Of a stretch of DNA of 64,000 nt, positions 49,934 through 60,836 are shown piece by piece. Under the pieces are notes generated by a model, which had not been told where the DNA came from, searched no databases, and was given only the letters and a program-made list of their open reading frames with translations. Source of the stretch: Siniperca chuatsi (lineage: Eukaryota; Chordata; Actinopteri; Centrarchiformes; Sinipercidae); assembly GCF_020085105.1 (NCBI RefSeq), contig NC_058063.1, positions 17,454,262 through 17,518,261 of the forward strand, in the 5' to 3' direction. Both the position numbers and the translations under genes were made by a program. Position 1 is the stretch's first letter; every line of letters begins with the position of its first letter.

Positions 49934-52900
49934 TCACACATCTGACTCAATGATTATGTCCTGTCCTTCCCTGACCCTTCCCTCAAGAGGACAGATAATG
50001 AGCGGGGCGGCGTTCTTTCCATTTTCTTGAACACAGGGGTTAAAGTATGGGTAGAGAGGCTCAGAGAAGTGACACCCGCTGTAAGCGTAAATGAGTGTCT
50101 TTGCTTCTGCGTCGTAGAAAGACACCGACCCTTCCTCGTAGTCCAGGAAGATACCGACTTTCTGGGGGGTTTCCTGGCATTTGAGGGTGACGGAGGGGCC
50201 GGCGCAGGCGCTGAGACTGCCACCTTTTCGCCGGCAGATCGCCCAGTAACCGCTGTCGGGACGAATAGTGATGGCCCCCTTCCTGTTGATGGACTCTCTA
50301 GCCACTCCAAGATCCCAGTCAGTTTTATCTCCAACCTGAAACACAACGTACAAAATACAAAGTCAGACACACCAAACACTTTCAAACAACCAGCTCAGAC
50401 ATGCATATGACAGCGGAAAATTATTTTTAGGCTTTTTCTGTACAGTATCATGTTAAATGTAATGTGTTACTCCAACTGAAAATTTTGAGCTTAAAGTGTG
50501 TTTTCTTGTTTCTGAGCTCCTACCTGAACCACCCAGTAGCGTCTTCCAGATGTGAAGCTTTGTTTCCCCAAACGCAGACGCAGGAGTCAAATCGCTGAGG
50601 ATTGTCTGGGAGCGGGGCCTTCTGGCTGCTGAGGCTCACCTGTGGATCAATGAAATCATGGTTATCATCGTCATCTTCATCATATTGAACATTGGCCTGA
50701 TTAGCAACATTGTCGTTGTCACCGCTACCAATTAATTGCCTTATCATGTTTTACATGTCCTGCTGTCTTTACAGTCTTAAATGTGAGAAACTATTCTGAA
50801 GAACTATTAGTTTCCTAAGGCGACTGTGCTCTTCACACATTTAAGTCAATGATCGTACAATCAGACAATACCTTCTTTCTGTCTGGAGACAGGACCAGCC
50901 AGCCTGAAGCAGTCTCGGGGTCCAGAGTGACATCGACTGCAGAAACAAAGAAGAAAAACAGTGAGTCGGATAATAAAAACGGGTACTAATAAAGGTTAAC
51001 CTATGTTATTGAAATAAGCAATGGATGTATGATTGTGAACATACCTGCACATTGATCCATCTTGTCTGCTTCTGCAAAAACGGAGAACGAAAAGGTTGAT
51101 TTCATGCATTGATTTTCACAATCTATCGCTCGAATCTTTGGTCATTTTGTGAAGTAGATAAAGATTTTCAGCCAAAAGACTACTGACCTTCTGCAGACAG
51201 TTTGTTCCCAAGTTCCTGGCAGATGTCCACCAGCTTAGAGACAGCTCTCCTCACTGTCCCCATGCAGTTATCTGAGTGGACTGCCACCTCAGACCAGTCT
51301 TTAGTGGATGGGAGTTTACTTAGAGATGGGAAGCTCTAAAATAGGGAGGAAGACACATGGGGTTTCTCATGAGTTCTTGAAATGCTGACGCAGCACAGAA
51401 ATGTTGAAATGCAGTTCAGGTATCTAACCTGTAGGAGGTGAAGAGGGTGCTGAGTGAGCTCCAGGTGCTGCAGCTCGCTGCTCCTCGTCTGCAGTTGGTT
51501 GATTTCCTGCTCCAGCTCGACCAGCAGCTCCTCGGCTCTCCTCTCAGCTTCTCCCTGCCTCTCCTCGAGCTCCTCGACCAGCCCGGCCTGTTGTCTCTCA
51601 ATGGCGGTTATCAGCAGGGTGCAGACCTGAGCGCTGCTCTGTATCTCTCTCTCTGATTTTCTGTCGATTGAAACAATAGAACATGTAAATTTACAGATAA
51701 AAAACAGACACACCTGAGCAGTTAACTCTTTTTGAACATGCATCCAGACAACAATGCCGGCCTTACTTTGCTGAGATCCACTGAATTTTTTATCTGCTCC
51801 ATTTTGCTCAGTCTGGCGTGGATCATCTGTTGAATGTCGGCCTTCGTCTCCCTCAAATGCATCTGCAAAAGGTTAGAAGATATAACATTTTGAATATAGT
51901 TTGCTGAAAAATGCACAAAAATGCAAGTGCTGAGAGAAAAGGTTTAATGGCTTCAAGGGAAAATATGTTGACTGGGTGACTGAGTTTATTTTCTCACTTA
52001 AAAATGACAAAATACAGAAACAATAAAATAAACTTTTCCTCACCTTGATCCTCTTGCTCTCCTTCTCCATGGGGACGGTCTCATGGTGTTTATGGTGCCT
52101 CTCTGTGCAACTCACGCACACAGGCGTCTGGTCGTTCTTGCAGAACATCGTCAGCGGCTTGTTGTGTTTTCTGCAGAGCTGACCGGTGGGGAAGGTGGCC
52201 GGATCTGTCAGCCGGTGTCTCTGCAGGGCTGGATCCCTCAGGTGTGGTGTGAGGTGAAGCTCACAGTAAGACACCTGACACACGAGGCACGACTTGACCG
52301 CTGTTGACTTGTTTCCCTGGCAGATGTCACAGGGAACTTCGTCAGCCTCGAAGAGTTGGTTTGGGGAATGTTTCACAATGTCGACATCCTCCTCTTGTGT
52401 TTTTGTGGGCAGCAGAGACCTTTTGATTTGAATTCACTTCTGTTAAATCTCAATTCAATTCAAATATTTAGCTTTTTTATATGATTTGCAATCATCCGAA
52501 AGAACCAGAATGCTTCAAAAAGTAATAAAGAGATTCAAAACAAACCTTGTAAAGATTTCAATGATTTCAGCAAATCCTCGGTTGATCCTGAGTTCTGGAC
52601 GTTTTCTGAATGTCTCTTTGCACAGCGGACACTCTGACTTGTCCTTCATGTCCCAGAAGCCTTCTATGCAGTCCAGGCAAAAGTTGTGTCCACATGGGAT
52701 GGAGACAGGGTTGTTGTAGGTGTCCAGACAGATGCAGCACCTGAACTGCACATCATACGGCACGGAGGCCATGTTCCTGGCTGGAAAAAACACATTATAT
52801 TACTTAAACATGGAACACAGGGAAACAGATACTCACTATTACTCACTTGTCATAACATCAGAATGATTTGCAATTAATGACAATGACACAAGGAATTGCA

Positions 52901-53588
52901 CCACACCGATGACGAATTGTTTTTGAATAAGACAGATAAATCTAACACTGACCAATATTAAGCTACTCCTCAAAACGCTGCTCATTGCATGCTACAAATA
53001 AATGAGCACTATAATAATAATATTAACATAGCTGGTGATAATTTAATGGCCAGTTGGTGCTAGCCAAGAAATAGTGGATTGCTCTAAAACAGCTATTCAA
53101 TTCATCAGACGCTGCTACTCATTGCCAGCTCTGTTAGACAGTTAGTAGATTTAGGTGACTACTTAGTGGTCACTATAGGTGTTTAAATAATAAATCAAAT
53201 TGTGTAGACCAAAATTTGGCAAAATTATTCTTTGTAGCTTGCAACATGTTGCAAAGACAGAAGTTAGAAAAATCAAACACTTAATGACAAAGGATTTCAA
53301 GTAACTAAATAACGATTGCAAATATTGCAATAAAAGTAGAAGTTGCAGAATCCTTGTCTTATATACTTTATATATCTGTCATATCACTGTTATTTACAAC
53401 ATTTAAGTCTTTAGTAATTATGATCACCTGGAAAAATCTGAATAAAGATTAAACTAATGCCATAAAGCCTGTTTTATTTGGTCAGTCCTTAGTTATTTCT
53501 AATCATAGATACCATTAATGTAATGAATTCTACGTTCTACACTTTTCTTGTTGCAGTAGTCAACCCTCTTACCTGTTTGGGTTGTCAT
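49934..53588 (-). pseudogene. TRIM E3 ligase, copy B, frame broken in coiled-coil and PRY exons
   Basis: Exons: 53588-53573, 52780-52546, 52419-52044, 51862-51767, 51660-51429, 51335-51188, 51071-51045, 50936-50872, 50639-50524 and 50335-49934. The RING, both B-boxes and the SPRY exon are open, and the B-box exon has the full 376 bases that copy A lacks. Two lesions are seen against A and C. A 2-base deletion at the start of the coiled-coil exon (CTCTCTCTGATTTT in place of CTCTCTCTGTGATTTT, about 51653) breaks phase unless an internal AG a few codons on is used as acceptor. A 1-base deletion in the PRY exon (about 50566-50573) turns VCVLGKQS into VCVWGNKA. TATA-type promoter at 53650-53657. 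Confidence 0.8.
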
Positions 53589-53649
53589 GTCGAGTGTCCT
53601 GATTGTCCTCACAGATGCAGCACATACTGCAGATGCAGAGTGCAGGAAG

Positions 53650-53657
53650 TTTATATA
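53650..53657 (-). promoter_or_regulatory. TATA box of TRIM copy B
   Basis: Same GAGTATATAAACTTCC context as copy A, upstream of the leader exon that ends at 53573. It is unchanged despite the frame lesions in the body of the gene. Confidence 0.6.
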
Positions 53658-54194
53658 CTCACTCACAGTCACTGCCTGGTTGCAGTGGGTTAGTCACTCT
53701 GTTTACCGTTTAGCTCCTCCCTGCAGGTTTTAGAACATCACTCATTCAGTCAGGTATTTGTCTGCTGCTTTGGCTACACCGTGTTCTGTAAATTTTACCC
53801 TGAGGTCACATCGTCGTGCTCAGCTGGAGCAAAGTTGTTTCAGGAAAGTGTACAAAGTTTTGTCGTCTTACTGTAACATACTGTGTCATAATTTCCAGCT
53901 GTGTACATGTTTGAGCAAAAGCCAAAATGTGATCATCTAATTGCTCAGGATAATAAATGTGTGTGTGGAAAATGTAGAAAACCACCTGAGATAATAATAA
54001 CATGTACAAAAATGTCAGCAAACTACAATGTGCCATGTGCTCTTCTTGTGGACCATGTGAGTGTATCCTGATTTAATATGTATTATTCCCTTTTTTATTT
54101 AAGTTATTTCACATTATACAGGCAAAGTTTGGGCAATTTTTCCATCTTGAAATCAGTCCAGAGATATGAGAATAAATTAATTAAGTTTTTATTA

Positions 54195-54226
<32 letters not shown>

Positions 54227-54541
54227 CAAGGTCAGCTAATCCACACTGTCTTATGACTCTAATTTAAGAAGAAGTTCCTCAGACATCAGAAATACAGTTA
54301 AACATTTTTATTGTCCAAACTGAGAGTGTGGGAGGAAACCGGAGCACCCGGAGTAAACCCACGCCGACACAGGGAGAAACTCCACACAGCAACAAGAGTC
54401 GGGGCCGGTGTGACCCTGACCTTGATTCTGTGGGGCCACAGTGTTAACAACTGAGCCACTGTGCGGCCCTATAGTCTACTGACTGTGGACATTGCTGCAA
54501 TGTTGCAAACCTCCTCCACCTGCAGCTGCTGGTGTGCTGCT

Positions 54542-55135
54542 TTATATAATGAGAGCAATTAGAACAAATGCAGCTATTAAACATACGTGGAAAGCAACGA
54601 TCTGGAGCACATCCTTCCAGGAACTTCGGGAGGCAGCTTTCTTTGCGAGCCGAGCAGGAAAGTCTTTGATTTGAGCCTGCAAAGACTGGACAATGGCTGC
54701 GTCCACAACTGGATCCTGTAATACTATTACAGACTCCAGCAGGCGCCTCCCGCAGAACTTCTTCTGCAGGTCCTTCACCACAGCCTTGCAGACTCTCTTG
54801 GTGTTCTTCACCTCCGGGCAGAAGCCTTCAGTGACAGTGAGTCCCTCCATCGTCTGGTTTACCAGGTGTCTGATGTGGGAGACCCACTCCTCCTGGCTGC
54901 GGTTCTGGAGAGCGTGACACTTAATCAACACTCTCGTCGTCAGCAGGGTAACAAACCACCGGAGCTGGGTCTCACTTTCTGCCTCGGTTGTCGAATCACA
55001 GCCAGAGGCAGAAGGATCAGCAGACTCCGGGGATGTTTGAGATCGGTCCATGGTGTCCCCAGAGTTGATTTGCTTCTGTAGGCAATCCTCTGGTGTATCT
55101 TCTTGAGATACGGCACTTTTTTGTGGCTCTTCCAT
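54542..55135 (-). CDS. Uncharacterised 197-residue protein with C-terminal membrane anchor, copy B
   Basis: Second copy of the ORF at 44123-44716, same length and fully open. Amino acid changes against copy A are Gln15Pro, Glu26Gly, Val27Asp and Val30Asp in the polar N-terminal part, plus an Arg to Lys, a Thr to Ala and a Val to Ala further on. Five other base changes are silent. The hydrophobic tail is kept, with the Val to Ala change next to it. The clustered changes near residues 15-30 suggest the N-terminus is under little constraint or is diversifying. Function is unknown, as for copy A. Confidence 0.6.
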   Translation of the reverse strand: MEEPQKSAVSQEDTPEDCLQKQINSGDTMDRSQTSPESADPSASGCDSTTEAESETQLRWFVTLLTTRVLIKCHALQNRSQEEWVSHIRHLVNQTMEGLTVTEGFCPEVKNTKRVCKAVVKDLQKKFCGRRLLESVIVLQDPVVDAAIVQSLQAQIKDFPARLAKKAASRSSWKDVLQIVAFHVCLIAAFVLIALII

Positions 55136-55257
55136 TTTCTAGGATGCGTACTGTCTTCAGCAGTTTCTGATGTGAGCTTTGATCCTGAATGTGGGGAACT
55201 ATGTGCTGCTGATGAGTCATGGATTCTAGAATGGATTCTAGAACGCCTTTGAGAGGT

Positions 55258-55258
<1 letters not shown>

Positions 55259-55285
<27 letters not shown>
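55259..55285. repeat. (CA)n microsatellite, copy B
   Basis: A CA run of about 27 bases, half the length of the copy A tract. It lies directly before the point where unit B departs from unit A. Confidence 0.95.
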
Positions 55286-55289
<4 letters not shown>

Positions 55290-55302
55290 CACAGATAACT
55301 CT

Positions 55303-57201
55303 GGACTTACAAGACACCACAAACAAATCAAACAATACTACAGAGAAAGAAAAGTCCAAAAAGATCGAAAACCTACTCCAACAACTTTCACAGTCATATC
55401 TTCAGACGTTCATTGCCTTCAACAAAATTCATCAATCACAAACAAAAAACATTTACTATTTAATACAGGAGAAATCTTAATAAATATTGATTATATAGTC
55501 CATCTTGCCTTTTCTTAAGTTGGGAAACTTAAACACTTCAAAATAAAACACCCATTCCAATTGTTTATCATCTGTTCACCAGAATATTGCAGCTTTTTTC
55601 CCTTTTTTGAGCCATTTCATGGAAAATTAACTCTTAAATCATCCTAAAAGAAAATGCAACAAATTTTCCACGTCTCCCAAACCACACAGCTCACACAATC
55701 TGTTTTCCTTCTAATATTGTTTGCAAACCAGAGGGTGAATACCAGTTCTCAACTGTGCAACTTAAGATATATATTCTAAGATATTCTAGATAAACAAGAT
55801 TTAACTGATGATTCAAGGCAAAACTTGCGTTTAATTTGCATCGAGGTCCTTCATTTAGTTTTTCACGAGATATTATATAGGTTGATTTGTTGATAATATA
55901 TATCAAGATATGTCTTAAGTGCATAAACAGAAAGGTGTAAGTTCATCATTGTACATGTAGGCCATTTAACAATGGAATTAACAAGCCATGAAAAGTGATG
56001 CAAATCCTTGATCAGGTTCTGAAGGGTTGCTTCCTTATTTCTCACGCTTTTACAGTGTGTTTGTGTGTGGGCTGCAACGTCAAGAATGACCAGATATTCT
56101 TAAGGTACTGGATGTTAGCAGATAAGAGTTGTTTTGTCTCAGTGAACTTCTGCATTTTTCTGTTGATCAGCTCGGTGATGCTGCAACCTTTCTAGAAAGA
56201 AAAACCTGTTTTGCAGAGTTCCACCTTTTCTTTCAGATGAATGAACAACACCTCACATCAAGAATAGTCACACGTCAGAGGGAAAGGACTGTGTCTTTCA
56301 GTGCATGTGCGTCATACAGAACCATCAAAGATTGTATCACCTCTTTGCTCTGTGCTTACTCTCTCACTACTAAGATCCTTTACTTAAGTCAAAGTAGCAA
56401 TAATGCAATATAAAAACATTAAACGTAATGTACTAGAAATGATACTCAAGTAAAAGTATTATGAGCAAATGCACTGAAAGTCAAAAGTAAAAGTACTCAT
56501 AATTCAGAAACACAACTCCTGTGAGTGTTACACTCTTATATATTATATTACTGGATTATTATGACTGATGCATCAATGTGTAAGTAGCAGCTTTATGTTG
56601 CATTTGGTCAGGATGGAGCTAGTTTATATACTGTTGGGTAGTTTAATGTATAACAGTTCATCATATTTCATAAGATGATCATTTGTTTTGTATGTAAAAT
56701 CTAATGTGATGACGTGATGAACTTGCTAGCAAACAGTTGCTTATTTACACATCCAGCAATTACGGAGCAACATTATTGTTCATGTGGAGTCATGTTTCTG
56801 GCCCCCTGATGAATATTCACTCTCTTTTAGCTCTGTTTTTTGTCTCCACCAACTCCTGAGGGACATATCTGGCTCTTTGGCTGCTAAATGCTCCACTATG
56901 TTCACCAGCTTGTCTCTAACTCTGCCATTTGGTGCTAAGCAGGTAGTGTACAGTGGAGTTTCAGAGCTTTTTCGCTGAAAACAGCTGCCTGCTGCGGCCG
57001 AAAACAACGCTATGAGAGCGGTGAGAATGAAGCAAAACAGTAAAGTTGCGGGCCGAACAGATAAACAGTGAACTGAAAGTTGTTATAAAATTCTGTAAAG
57101 TCAAGGGGAGCAGCAGATTCAGGTGATTATTCTTTGTAGTTTCATCACTACGAGCGACCCCTTTCACATAGTCACTTGGTACATTGTTATTATAGATATA
57201 T
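55303..57201. other. Insertion of about 1.9 kb present in unit B only
   Basis: Units A and B match up to ACTCTG (55302 in B) and again from TTGACTATAGCCACTTTAAG (57201). The DNA between has no counterpart in A. It contains a CAGTGGTGGAA-family MITE relic (56370-56500) and, at 56700-57185, the same repeat as in ripk3 intron 5 (22800-23300). ORFs of up to 94 codons have no recognisable motif. Either B gained it or A lost it. Confidence 0.7.
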
Positions 57202-57204
57202 TGA

Positions 57205-58912
57205 CTATAGCCACTTTAAGTCCTGTATTTTAGCAAATTACATTCCACCACTGAGACTCTCATATTTCATTAACAGCAGCTTTTGTGTTTGAGCTGATGA
57301 AAAAGGATAAATTGCATAATTCTTTGTCTAAATGTGCAGTTTTTGCATTACTGCAAAATGTCTTAACAAAAACCATGAAATAAAACATACGTTTATAAGT
57401 TTATTTATTAGTTATCCATACACAGTAAAAAGTTGGGTGAATTCAGTATTCATGTTAAATGATGTTTTGACCCATCACTTGGCCAAAAACTGCTACATAA
57501 AAGAACACCTTTGACTACAAAATAAATTGCATTGAATGTCAATGTATACACTAATGAAACAACATCACGCAAGCCCTTGTGTCCAAACCAGCAATATATT
57601 CCTACAGACAGCACTTTGCAGCCTGTGCATACAACGGATTATCAATTAGAAATATGCAACCACCGTCCTCAGTGTAGCCTCACTAGAATTAACCAGAAAA
57701 ACTGAGACAGTTAAACAAAAATGACTGACAATAAATAAAAAGCACTATGGACACCACAGAGGGTGCAACAAGCATTATTAGTTTGCATAAATTAAATTAT
57801 GCCACTACTTATAGAATCAACTTTACCAAAGCAGACAACACGGACATGTAGAAACTCAGGGAAGTTTTGAGTGAGTCCTACACCCTTGAACCAGGAAAAA
57901 ACAGCATGTAAATATATTTGCAGGGTTTTACAACAACAACTCTATCTTACTGATGTCAAAAGCAAATTAAATGCTAATTATTAAATCTGTTGTCACACAC
58001 AAAAGACAAAAAATCTGTAACAAAATCCTTTATTTAACCAGGTTAAAGCTGAGATTACAATCTAAATCAGTCTCAATTTTAAAATGTAGGTTCTGCAGGC
58101 TCATACAGTATTTCTTGGAAAAAGCTGCATAAAAGTGGTTAAAAAGTTACATCTTTTACATACTGTAATACAGTGTAGTTTTACAATTGAGATGCCACAG
58201 AAAGGAGGGTAAACAACATTTTTGTGCAGATTACAATCAGATCACGGCTCTCAAGCTTATCACTCAATTGAAAAGTACGTACAGGTTCTGCGTGCAAGTG
58301 AATCGAAAACCTGTGAGACAACATCTGACTAGATAAGAGAACTAAATGGGCTTTAACCCAGTTGTCAGGTGACAGTGTAGATTATTAGAATTTTAATTTA
58401 TGAAAATGTGCATTTTCATTATTGAACAATTTCTAATTGGGTTATTGCAAATATCAGTGGTGGAAGAAGTGTCTTTTACTTAACTAAAAGTAGCAATACC
58501 ACAGTATAAAAATACTCCATTACAAGTAGAAGTCTTGCATTCAAAACTGTACTTTAGTACATAAGTATTATCAGCAAAATATATCATGTTGCCAGTTTAT
58601 TAAGTACACCTATCTTAGATTTATTGCAGGACTGTTGTAATAATGTATTAGTTTGACCTTCATGAAGGTTATAATGTTCAGTTTTTGTAGAAACAGTTTT
58701 AGAGACGTGTTGATTCAACTTTATGGTCATCTTGGAGACTGCAGTTTGTTGTGCTGTTGAACTGTATTGTTTTATACTGACAGGTGTTTCTATTATTTTG
58801 TCCACCCCATTTATATCAATGAGGGTAGAAACACCTCTCTGCATAATGCAATGCAGTTAAACTACATATATATTCCATTCAGAGTGCTACATTTATTATA
58901 TATATATATATG
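57205..58912. other. Unit B spacer, repeats only
   Basis: Counterpart of 44940-46637, with the same truncated MITE end (58455-58580), the same CCTTCATGAAGGTT repeat and a (TA)n tract at 58896-58912. No coding exon was seen. Confidence 0.5.
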
Positions 58913-59087
58913 TATTATTGGAATATTACTGCTGTTGTATTACACTGTCATAGCCCAGCTCTTAGACTGGGACAAAAAACAGGAAACACTGGGGTATACT
59001 AAATAATAAAATAATTTATTTACAACAAAATAATCAAAACAAATCCAAAAAATAGGTGGGAGGAATCTGTAAAGCCAGTACTGTAGG

Positions 59088-59137
59088 GAGTGAGTGAGTG
59101 AGTGAGTGAGTGAGTGAGTGAGTGAGTGAGTGAGTGA
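59088..59137. repeat. (GTGA)n tract, copy B
   Basis: About twelve GTGA units, against about five in copy A. It produces Leu-Thr-His-Ser repeat ORFs that are not genes. Confidence 0.95.
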
Positions 59138-59799
59138 ACACTGGAAAGGAGAGCTTCCAACAGACACAAAACAGAGCAACACCCCCGGCTGAAATACCAA
59201 GTCTTAAGGGAGTCCTGACAGGTATGCGTCACGGTCGAAGCCTAACAGCACATTCACAGACTGCACCGAAACCTAAATAGTCCTATTTGCCAACACACAC
59301 ACCTGTAAAACAAATACTGATATTTTCATTTAAATCCTGAGTATCAAGATTGCCTAGACACTTTGCATTCACGTCCAATTGGTGAGACGGCTTTTGGAAA
59401 AGCCTGATCAAAAACGTCAGTACACCTGTATTGTTCTCACCCGCACTGACAATACCACCTGTCACTTCTCAAAACATATCATATTCACTATTATGTAAGT
59501 TGATCCTGGTGCTTGTGACACAGTAGTACATTCAGATCAGCAGTACAGTATGTCCTTAACCAGAGTCAAAACAATTTGTACAGGTAAGGTTGGGCAAAAG
59601 TGTTTTATTTTAACCTCATGAATACATTATTGTTTCCTACAGATAGATACATGTTTGTCTTCACTACATTTTTATATTACTCTTGTAAATTTCTGTATCG
59701 ACTATAAGTGAATATTGTATTGTGTAAAAACTAATTTAAAGAGATCATACTAATGTTGTTTTGTGTACTTAGCTTCTAAACTTATACTGTACATAAGGA

Positions 59800-60836
59800 A
59801 ATGCAGGAAAAACACCCTGATGATGTTACAGACAGACAGGCTGGGGACACCGAGATGGAAAAAGATGGTTCTTTATTAGATAACAGGAGGGGAAGACAGG
59901 TGTACGGCTCTGGAGGCTTGAGGCGAAGACGAAGGCGGGGACCCTCTGGAGGTCTGCGGCGAAGGTGGGAGCCATCTGGAGGCTGGCGAACCAGATCAGG
60001 GGTCGATGGAGCAGCCGGACAGGGAGCCGGCGACGGAGCAGCCGGACAGCGAGCCGGTGATGGGATGACTGGCAGAGGAGCGAGCTGGACCAGTGGTGTC
60101 CAAGAGTCCGGAACCTGCCACTCCGGCCAAGAAGGAGGGTATGGCTGCTGCTGTGACCCAGCCGATGGTTCAGCAGCTTGTTGCAACCCAGCAGTCGGTC
60201 CTGCGGCGTGCTGCGATCCAACCGAGAAAGGAGGCGACTGCGATCCAGCAGGAAGTCCGGGGAACTGCTGTGGCCGGCGGAGATTCCGGGGGCGAGGAGC
60301 TGCTGCCATCCTGCAGGGGGTGCTGGCTGCTGCGATTCAGCAGTGAGTGATGATTGCCGCGGCGCGTGGTGACAGAGCGACTGCGGAAGTGATGGAAGTG
60401 ATGACTGGAGTGGGTGTGGTTGGATTGGTGGAGAGTACCGATGAGGACAATCCACCCGCTTTTGAACGGGGTCCGTGGAGCTCGGGCTGTAATCCTTCGG
60501 TGTGGGTACGATCTTCTGTTACGGACAGACAGGCAGGAGACACCGATACAGAAACAGATGGCTCTTTATTGGGTTACAGCCAGAGCAGACAGGTATGCAG
60601 GTAAGCTCACAACCAGACGATGACGTACGGAGACGGGGAAACACACTGGAATGGAATATAGGAGTCGTGGAGAATCCCATGTAGAGTACTTCGTAAAACG
60701 AGATCGGACAACTGGCTGAGGTGAGTGATGTACTTTTTTCCTGGCTGTGATTAGGTGCTGATGGGGAGCAGGAGTGTGATAGGGTGCAGGTGTGTGATTA
60801 ACTGATAGTGGAGCCTGGCGTGTCTGTGACACTTTG
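59800..60836. repeat. GC-rich composite repeat at the B/C junction
   Basis: Related to 48120-49378 but rearranged. It has an extra left part beginning GATGTTACAGACAGACAGGC (59823) that recurs within the same element near 60519 (GTTACGGACAGACAGGCAGG), giving an internal direct repeat. Both strands are again open over long stretches. It ends at TGACACTTTGCA, where unit C starts. Confidence 0.6.

Larger units (their letters stand above)
49379..60836. repeat. Tandem unit B
   Basis: Second head-to-tail copy, 11,458 bases. It is longer than A mainly through an insertion at about 55303-57201. It contains a TRIM copy, the tail-anchored ORF and the composite repeat in the same order and orientation as unit A. 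Confidence 0.9.
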
